Shown here in pieces: positions 1 to 5,044 of a stretch of DNA of 7,574 nucleotides. The position numbers and the translations under genes are program-made. The notes beneath the pieces were generated by a model, which saw nothing but the letters and a program-made list of their open reading frames with translations, was not told the DNA's origin and searched no databases. Within the stretch, counting starts at the first letter, position 1. Each line of letters opens with the position of its first letter. The stretch is from assembly GCA_003153655.1 (NCBI GenBank), contig PMAK01000233.1:10938-18511 (forward strand), in the 5' to 3' direction. This stretch comes from Phycisphaerales bacterium (GTDB taxonomy: Bacteria > Planctomycetota > Phycisphaerae > Tepidisphaerales > Tepidisphaeraceae).

Positions 1-1187
1 AGTTTCTTACTATGCAATTCGACGCATCGACATTGGATGGAGCCGCGGGTGTCTACTTGCAGTCTGTAATGAAGAAGGACTTAGCTGGCATGGTGAGATT
101 CTATTATGTCGAGAAGGCGACGGATGACGAGTTTGCACAGGCGTATGCGAAGCGGATATTGGGAGCCGCGGCGTTGGCTCGGGCCCTGGCCGACCATGTG
201 CCGGGCAGTGGGAAAGATGACCTTGTCAAGGATTTCGGGCTTATGCCGGATTTGCCCAAGGGAATCGTTTTGAGTGAGCAAGGCGATCGTGGAATCGGCT
301 CCGTGCGTGGCCCAGATCAGAAGGCAATCTGGTTCCGCAAGGTTGAAGGAGTTTGGAAGCAGGACATCACGCCCCAAGCGCCAATGACTTCCGCCGACGC
401 GGCAAAGGCCACGAAGGAGGACAACGCCGCCGTCGATCAAATGATCGCTGATGTCGTCGCCGGCAAATACACGTCGATCCCTCAGGTTCGAGATGCATTG
501 GGGAATGCGATGCTCAACGCGTGGCCCGACTCGATGTTTGTGCAGGGTGGCATGCGGGTTTCGGAGGAACCTCTGCCAGCAATGCCGAAAAATCCGACCG
601 CTGTGGGGCCCCCGTCAATGAATCGCGATTCACCGGCTGGGGCAATGAACGTTCTTGTCCAGGCGATTAGGACTTCTAATACGGCGACGGTGGCCGATTC
701 TCTTTACATGCCGGAAGACAAAGATGGTTCGTGCCGTCAGGCGGCGGCGAGAGATTTAATCGCCGGTTATCGATTCCTCTTGGCCGCAGAGACCCGCTTT
801 GGCGCGGGCGGCGCGCAGCCAATTAGTTATTGGTGCGGCTCAATACAGCCGTGGGTGTTGGATCCCTATACCGATGGCGATTGGCTGATGACGGACGATT
901 ATCCCGATCTGGCCCTTCTCAATTCCCTTTCCGGGAGCAATGGCAACTATGCGTACAGAAGCGGTCTTATGGTGCATCGCGGTCCCGACGGCCTGTGGCG
1001 ATTGGGTCCTAGATTTCCAAAAAATGCCCGGCAGATTCGTGCGCTGGCGCCGGCGCTGGCTGCAAAAACAGCGCGAATGGAGCGCACGGCCGACGAAATC
1101 AAAGCCGGGAAATACGGCACACCTGGTGAAGTAATTAATCCCGTCGCACCGAATCCTGCCGATGAAGATGCCACGAAACTTTGGTGA
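1..1187 (+). CDS. Modular protein of unknown function, 5'-partial (paralog of the next gene)
   Basis: I do not recognise a named family. The reading frame is open to the left edge (first full codon at 3), and the first ATG at 12 is probably internal: no ribosome binding site or signal peptide is visible, and similarity to the downstream paralog extends upstream of it (Phe at codon 3-5 pairs with the Phe of 'QFMATKFDPS'). The visible part is a B module (residues about 2-185 counted from 12) followed by an A module (about 204-385). B contains 'GVWKQDITPQAPMT' and 'MIADVVAGKYTS'; A contains 'SPAGAMN', 'PDGLWRLGPRFP' and 'IKAGKYGTPGEV'. The same B-A order forms the C-terminal part of the next protein, so the full gene is probably about 650 codons and exported. 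It ends with TGA at 1185-1187, and the next ATG follows 45 nt later on the same strand, suggesting co-transcription. The role is unknown; NTF2-like modules are only a guess. Confidence 0.8.
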   Translation, partial: FLTMQFDASTLDGAAGVYLQSVMKKDLAGMVRFYYVEKATDDEFAQAYAKRILGAAALARALADHVPGSGKDDLVKDFGLMPDLPKGIVLSEQGDRGIGSVRGPDQKAIWFRKVEGVWKQDITPQAPMTSADAAKATKEDNAAVDQMIADVVAGKYTSIPQVRDALGNAMLNAWPDSMFVQGGMRVSEEPLPAMPKNPTAVGPPSMNRDSPAGAMNVLVQAIRTSNTATVADSLYMPEDKDGSCRQAAARDLIAGYRFLLAAETRFGAGGAQPISYWCGSIQPWVLDPYTDGDWLMTDDYPDLALLNSLSGSNGNYAYRSGLMVHRGPDGLWRLGPRFPKNARQIRALAPALAAKTARMERTADEIKAGKYGTPGEVINPVAPNPADEDATKLW

Positions 1188-3150
1188 TCGCGATCATCAG
1201 CCGGCGAGTTGGCTACGCGGAGAGCAAATTCCATGCACCTCAAATCAAAATTTTATTTCGTTGCGGTTCTGATGCTACTTTCTGTGGGCAATGTTGCGCT
1301 CGCTATGAGTGCCAATCCCACAACTGGGCCCGCCAGCACCCAACCGATTATGAAAGGGCGCGACACACCGGTCGGAGCAATGAACGCATACCAAGATGCG
1401 TTGAAAATCCGCGACCTCGCGACGGCTGCCGATACGTTCGATTGGCCCGAGACAAACTCCCTTATGAATGCGGCTGAATGGATAGCGGACTCGCAATTGT
1501 TGCTCGCCATCACAAATCGGTTTGGACGGGAGGAAGCTGTAAGAACTTTTGATATCATGGGGATGCGGATTCCGCCCCTGTTGCATCCATATCAGCCCAC
1601 CGATTGGAGTGTTTCCAGTCTCGATCCCGATTTTGTCGCGGGAAAATCTTTACAGGGGGAAGAGATGCGTGCGCCGGATATGGTGCGAGGCGCCGATGGG
1701 ATTTGGCGGATGGGAATAAGGGGGAATTCGCCGCGCCCGCAACCCTCAGCCGTTGTCGCCGCCGCGAGGATTCGGGCGATGGCGCGGGCGGCCCATTACG
1801 ACCAGATCATTGTGGGGATCACCAGCGGCAAATATGCCACGACGGATGACATCATCAACGCGGTGAATCCCCAGGCTGGCAGCGCGCTGCAGCAGCGGGC
1901 GAGATACGAGGAGCGTCAGCGGGAGATGCAGCAAGCGGAACAAATGCATCAGCAACAAGAGAAGGAGGCCCAAGCCGAAATGAAGCAGTTCATGGCGACG
2001 AAATTTGACCCCTCGACCGTACAGGGGGCGGTTTCTGCCTTCATTCAGGCCAGAGCAAAAAAAGACGCGGCCTCAATGACAAATTTCTTCTTCGCGGAAA
2101 ATGATCCGCAGGAAAAACTCACCCGCGCGAACGCCGAGCGGATCGCAGATGTCATCAAACTCGAAGAGGCGCTTCGCGCTTGTGTGGACCAGGAAAACTA
2201 CAGCGTGATTGCTCCCATGTTCGGCCTGTGGTCCGTAGGCGACCACCCCGAAGGATATGAACCGCAGGTGAACGGTGACCGCGCCGCCCTAACCTCGGGA
2301 GGCGATGCCGCGCATCCGGTATGGCTGCGACAAGTCGCCGGAATATGGAAGGAAGACCTGACCCCTGAGGCGCCAATGACGTCGTCGCAGGCGGCCCAAG
2401 AAATGGAGCACGATAATGCCGCCGTTGAGCAGATCATCGCGGACATTCTGGGCGGAAAAATCAAGACGCTCCCGCTCGTGCGCGATGCCTTGGGAGAAGC
2501 GAGATTGTACGCGCCGTCCCCGGCAGTGAGGTTTTGGCTGGCAATGCCCGGTCAGGGCAATGGCGAGGTCCCCGGAGACGTTGCGCACTCCGCGCCGCTT
2601 CATACCGGCGTACAAGGTCCCGCACCGACGAATCGCGGTTCTCCCGCAGGCGCGATGAATTCGTTTGCCGCCGCGCTTGAAAATCTGCATGCCAAAGGTG
2701 TCTTCGATTCAATTGACATCCCGGGAGACACCGACGGCGCCTATTGCCGGGCACTAGTCAACCAATACCTTGCGGGTAGACGATTCCTTGTTGCAGTCGA
2801 AGCACGCTTTGGCACAAGCGCCGCCGATTCCTTTGCCGGCGATTACAATGTGCCCGGCGACAAAAAATGGATGCTGGATTACACCGATGATGAGTGGATC
2901 GTGACCCCCGACTATCCTGATCTGGCATTCCCCAACAGGGCTGCCCTGCGTGGCGTGGCGAGGTGGGTGCCGGTTATGTATCGAGGCACGGACCGCGTCT
3001 GGCGAATCGCCCGTAGATTCCCTGAAAACCCGCGCCTGATTCACGAGAGAACACTGGCCGCCGCATCAAACGTCACGGCCTACGAAAATGCAATCACTGC
3101 CATCAAAGCGGGTAAGTATGCGACCCCCGCAGACATGGCCAACGAGGTGG
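12..3150 (+). repeat. Diverged tandem duplication of B-A coding modules
   Basis: Protein-level repeats are visible by eye. The B-A block of the first gene (about 12-1130) corresponds to the B-A block of the second (about 2004-3150), and an additional A module lies at about 1359-1873. In the best-conserved stretch of module B (around 'IWFRKVEGVWKQD' and 'VWLRQVAGIWKED'), 27 of 47 residues are identical in my hand alignment. DNA identity is modest, so this is an old duplication, not a recent one. A and B are themselves distantly similar at their beginnings and ends, suggesting one ancestral module. Confidence 0.7.
1219..1224 (+). promoter_or_regulatory. Ribosome binding site deciding the 1233 start
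   Basis: GGAGAG lies 8 nt upstream of the ATG at 1233. It supports this start over the in-frame TTG at 1209, which has no purine-rich box at the right distance. The 1233 start also gives a clean signal peptide. Confidence 0.6.
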
Positions 3151-3185
3151 TGCCTAGTATTAACCAAATCTCACTGATCAGGTGA
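1233..3185 (+). CDS. Exported three-module (A-B-A) protein of unknown function
   Basis: I do not recognise the family. I chose the ATG at 1233, not an upstream in-frame TTG at 1209, because GGAGAG sits 8 nt before it and translation gives a classical Sec signal peptide: basic N-terminus (His2, Lys4, Lys6), hydrophobic core to about residue 19, and 'VALA' before Met25. No lipobox cysteine is present, so a soluble exported or periplasmic protein is likely. The mature part has module A1 (about 43-215), a Gln/Glu/Arg-rich, probably helical or coiled-coil linker (about 217-255), module B (about 256-435), and module A2 (about 467-645). All three share an N-terminal G-A-M/V motif, a 'GIW/RVW' motif and an 'I..GK' helix near the end. 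No catalytic motif stands out. It lies 45 nt after its paralog, so the pair probably forms an operon. The start pattern of each module resembles NTF2/SnoaL-like domains, but this is inference. Confidence 0.88.
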   Translation: MHLKSKFYFVAVLMLLSVGNVALAMSANPTTGPASTQPIMKGRDTPVGAMNAYQDALKIRDLATAADTFDWPETNSLMNAAEWIADSQLLLAITNRFGREEAVRTFDIMGMRIPPLLHPYQPTDWSVSSLDPDFVAGKSLQGEEMRAPDMVRGADGIWRMGIRGNSPRPQPSAVVAAARIRAMARAAHYDQIIVGITSGKYATTDDIINAVNPQAGSALQQRARYEERQREMQQAEQMHQQQEKEAQAEMKQFMATKFDPSTVQGAVSAFIQARAKKDAASMTNFFFAENDPQEKLTRANAERIADVIKLEEALRACVDQENYSVIAPMFGLWSVGDHPEGYEPQVNGDRAALTSGGDAAHPVWLRQVAGIWKEDLTPEAPMTSSQAAQEMEHDNAAVEQIIADILGGKIKTLPLVRDALGEARLYAPSPAVRFWLAMPGQGNGEVPGDVAHSAPLHTGVQGPAPTNRGSPAGAMNSFAAALENLHAKGVFDSIDIPGDTDGAYCRALVNQYLAGRRFLVAVEARFGTSAADSFAGDYNVPGDKKWMLDYTDDEWIVTPDYPDLAFPNRAALRGVARWVPVMYRGTDRVWRIARRFPENPRLIHERTLAAASNVTAYENAITAIKAGKYATPADMANEVVPSINQISLIR

Positions 3186-3186
3186 A

Positions 3187-3205
3187 CGATGCACACGTTG
3201 CATCG
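3187..3205 (+). terminator. Stem-loop just after the stop codon (possible weak terminator)
   Basis: CGATGCA and TGCATCG form a perfect 7-bp stem with a 5-nt loop, starting 2 nt after the TGA at 3183-3185. There is no T-run after it ('CTACCCTGCC'), so it is not a textbook intrinsic terminator. Its position at the end of the two-gene unit suggests transcript 3'-end formation or stability. It may instead be chance. Confidence 0.35.
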
Positions 3206-3370
3206 CTACCCTGCCGGAGTTGGACTTCGCCGCTTCCAATTATCCGGCAACCGCTGACTGATCTGGTTGATCAGCTTCGCCGGCAGATTCGTCAGCAATT
3301 GGGTTAGATAACGCTGGGGATCGATATTGTCGCGGCGGCAAAGCAATCGGCAACGCTCGTTGAGCCATAG
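3206..3370 (-). pseudogene. Remnant of an IS66-type transposase C-terminus
   Basis: Translation of the minus strand ends with 'CRRDNIDPQRYLTQLLTNLP', then 'RLPDNWKR', and a TAG at 3206-3208. The DP..YL..LL..LP pattern followed by a (L)LP..W motif is what I know as the small C-terminal domain of IS66-family transposases. The DDE catalytic core, the zinc-finger N-terminus and the accessory orfs that an active IS66 element would carry are absent. Only about 50 codons remain, and upstream the frame quickly becomes unrelated low-complexity sequence. I see no terminal inverted repeats. This is therefore a decayed mobile-element fragment, not a gene. Recognition is from memory of the family pattern. 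Confidence 0.5.
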
Positions 3371-3425
3371 ATAAAAAAAAGAGAGACAGGAAAACACAGT
3401 TGTTTCCGCCCGTCATCTCTCTTCT

Positions 3426-3456
3426 GGCATTCCGTGCGGCAATCGCACCGGATGCC
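3426..3456. other. Strong imperfect hairpin between IS remnant and HTH gene
   Basis: A 31-nt inverted repeat: GGCATTCCGTGCG, loop GCAAT, CGCACCGGATGCC. The 13-position stem has one G-T wobble and one C-C mismatch. It begins 15 nt beyond the stop codon of the minus-strand HTH gene, so it could end or protect that transcript, though no T-tract follows on either strand. It could also be a REP-like element or an end of the decayed mobile element. Confidence 0.5.
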
Positions 3457-3471
3457 AAGCTTGATCACTCA

Positions 3472-4011
3472 TCAGGCAGCTTTCTCAACTTCTCCCTGAA
3501 AAACCCGCCATTCTCGCTCATACCGGCGCCGCAACTGTGAAACGCGCCCGCGGCTGATGCCAAATCGATCAGCGACGGACGAAGGCTGCTCACCAGCGAT
3601 CAGGGCTGAGATGATCGACCGGTCTCGTAGGCTTCGCATCTGGAACCAATGGCCGAAGTCGACACGAAAAGCCGCCAATTCCGGCACCGGCACTTTTCGA
3701 TCGGCGAGCACCAGTTGCCGCCACCCATCTGTTCCGTTTCGCGGGCTGGAAGGAAATCGGTGATGATCAAAGCTGACAGCTCTCACGCTGTGGCGACGCT
3801 GACAGACAGGAGACATCACATCACGGGCGGCGTCCTGATGCCCACCAACATGCCTTCCAGCGCGCAGCAGAATCGACAGCAGTTGTGCGGTTTTGATACG
3901 CAAAAGCTGACAGGCACTGTCGCTGATGACGACAAGGAAAACCCCGACGATCCGAAAACATCGACGTGCGTTTCCGCTCGTAAAAGCAGGAGTTTTGACA
4001 ATGTTAGACAT
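3472..4011 (-). CDS. Sigma-factor-like helix-turn-helix protein, possibly with decayed N-terminus
   Basis: The 179-aa product has a convincing C-terminal DNA-binding region: 'VPVPELAAFRVDFGHWF' (about 107-123), then a sigma-region-4-like HTH around residues 140-163 ('SSVADRFGISRGRVSQLRRR'). With 'GRHVGG' at 52-57 and 'RDVMSP' at 63-68, this layout matches a family of uncharacterised HTH proteins that I recall as common in Planctomycetes, usually about 190-220 aa. The expected N-terminal part before 'GR.VGG' should be longer and look different. Residues 1-50 here do not resemble it in any of the three frames, and the ATG at 4011 has no ribosome binding site. The gene may thus be truncated or frameshifted. 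It sits between an IS66-type remnant and a tRNA gene, a typical accessory position. Target genes are unknown. Confidence 0.5.
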   Translation of the reverse strand: MSNIVKTPAFTSGNARRCFRIVGVFLVVISDSACQLLRIKTAQLLSILLRAGRHVGGHQDAARDVMSPVCQRRHSVRAVSFDHHRFPSSPRNGTDGWRQLVLADRKVPVPELAAFRVDFGHWFQMRSLRDRSIISALIAGEQPSSVADRFGISRGRVSQLRRRYEREWRVFQGEVEKAA

Positions 4012-4029
4012 GGGTCGGCAACCACTGGC

Positions 4030-4058
4030 TTGAAGGAAATGCCGGGCCGCGATACTAT
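4030..4058 (+). promoter_or_regulatory. Predicted sigma-70-type promoter of the tRNA-Val gene
   Basis: TTGAAG (4030-4035) and TACTAT (4053-4058) are separated by 17 nt, and the -10 box ends 11 nt before the first base of the mature tRNA. That leaves a leader of only a few nucleotides. Spacing and position are what is expected for a tRNA promoter, but the boxes are not perfect consensus. Confidence 0.5.
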
Positions 4059-4069
4059 CGAAAAAACGC

Positions 4070-4143
4070 GGGCGATTAGCTCAGTTGGCCAGAGCACCAG
4101 CATGACACGCTGGGGGTCACAGGTTCGAGCCCTGTATCGCCCA
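4070..4143 (+). tRNA. tRNA-Val (anticodon GAC)
   Basis: The full cloverleaf can be drawn. The acceptor stem GGGCGAT/ATCGCCC has 7 perfect pairs; the D arm is GCTC/GAGC with loop AGTTGGCCA; the anticodon stem is CCAGC/GCTGG with loop ATGACAC, giving anticodon GAC at 4104-4106. The variable loop is GGGTC, the T arm is ACAGG/CCTGT with loop TTCGAGC, and the discriminator is A4143. GAC reads valine codons GUC and GUU. The 3' CCA is not encoded (TTG follows), so it must be added by nucleotidyltransferase. All stems are intact, so the gene should be functional. Its 3' end lies only 16 nt from the stop codon of the convergent ROK kinase gene. Confidence 0.96.
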
Positions 4144-4159
4144 TTGATTCGTTTCTGGT

Positions 4160-5029
4160 TTAAGGATTCTCAGTTCCCAGGCGACTTCCCGCCAGCGCCG
4201 CTGCGCCTCTTGCGGCGTGAAAATCATCATCGCCGGTGGTGAGGGTCCAACCGGGTTTGGCGAGGCTTGTTAGTTTTGCATCGATCTTTTCTCGCAGCAC
4301 CGGCAGGATATGCCGTAGGCGAATGCCGATTCCGCCGCAAAGGCAGATGTGCTGCGGTCGATAGATTGCGTGGCAGATCCGGATTGCTTTGACTAGGGCG
4401 CGCATCGGAGCTTCATCGCCCTTGAAGGTTGCGAGAGCGGCGGAAACATCTTCTCCATATCGCTGGCGCAAGGCTGCGACGCCGACATATCCTTCCAGGC
4501 CGCCAGCTCCGCCGTCGGGGCCGATCACGGCATGACCTGGGATTGAGACATCGATCTGTCCGAGATGTCCGGGTGAGCTTTCCTCGACAATCAGGGGCTT
4601 GCCGTTGTCGAGGACGGCGCTGCCGACGCCAGTGCCTAATGCCAGAACCAGCAGTCTTCCCTTCATCTGCCTGGTTGAATAAATATCGTGGGCGGCGGCG
4701 CGGGCGTCGTTCAGAATCCGCGCGCTGCCGTCAAAAATCAGACCCAAAGTGTCGGGAACAAATTGATCGAGCGAAATTCCAACCAAGCCGGGGACATTGA
4801 TAGCCACTGAGATCGAACGGCTGGCCGTGTCATATAGTCCGGGCACACATAAGCCGACCGTGTGCAGATCGGTCAGCCGGCCGGCCACGGTTTGGCGAAT
4901 GGCGGCGCGGAGTTCCTCGGTCGTGGGTTTGGCGTAAAACGGACTTTGGGCGGCCCAAATCACTCGGCCGTCCTTGCGAGCCGCCGCCTTTACCGCTGTT
5001 CCGCCTATATCAATTCCTAGTGCGATCAT
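4160..5029 (-). CDS. ROK-family sugar kinase (putative N-acetylglucosamine/amino-sugar kinase)
   Basis: A cytoplasmic ATP-dependent sugar kinase of 289 aa, near the usual ROK length of about 300. The N-terminal phosphate-1 loop is 'GIDIGGTAVKAA' (5-16), the catalytic Asp108 sits in 'ILNDARAAA', the phosphate-2 loop is 'LALGTGVGSAV' (129-139), and the adenosine motif is 'CLCGGIG' (229-235). A GH motif is present (Gly154-His155) and Glu179 is retained, but the ROK zinc-binding Cys motif is missing: the three cysteines are replaced by about Gly170, Asp172 and Gly177 in 'GPDGGAGGLE'. The ATG at 5029 is 15 nt after the stop of the NagB-PIG-L gene, so the two are almost certainly one operon. That context suggests phosphorylation of GlcNAc or glucosamine feeding the fused enzyme; glucokinase activity remains possible. 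The TAA stop is at 4160-4162. Confidence 0.93.
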   Translation of the reverse strand: MIALGIDIGGTAVKAAARKDGRVIWAAQSPFYAKPTTEELRAAIRQTVAGRLTDLHTVGLCVPGLYDTASRSISVAINVPGLVGISLDQFVPDTLGLIFDGSARILNDARAAAHDIYSTRQMKGRLLVLALGTGVGSAVLDNGKPLIVEESSPGHLGQIDVSIPGHAVIGPDGGAGGLEGYVGVAALRQRYGEDVSAALATFKGDEAPMRALVKAIRICHAIYRPQHICLCGGIGIRLRHILPVLREKIDAKLTSLAKPGWTLTTGDDDFHAARGAAALAGSRLGTENP

Positions 5030-5044
5030 TCTTGAAACTTCTCT

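Noticed and set aside
1209..1232. TTG at 1209 as start of the second exported protein
   Set aside because: It would place eight extra residues before a textbook signal peptide and has no ribosome binding site; the ATG at 1233 has both.
2289..2754. Minus-strand frames of 97-133 codons within the second exported-protein gene
   Set aside because: The opposite strand encodes module repeats conserved in two paralogs, so these antisense frames are shadows.
3371..3424. Inverted repeat AAGAGAGA / TCTCTCTT
   Set aside because: The arms are low-complexity purine/pyrimidine runs separated by more than 30 nt, so it is likely to be chance.
3995..4000. TTGACA as a -35 box for the tRNA gene
   Set aside because: No -10-like hexamer lies 16-18 nt downstream, whereas TTGAAG/TACTAT has ideal spacing and position.
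3649..4242. A 197-codon + strand frame spanning the HTH gene and the tRNA
   Set aside because: It reads through the complete tRNA-Val gene and into the 3' end of the ROK kinase, and its product resembles nothing.
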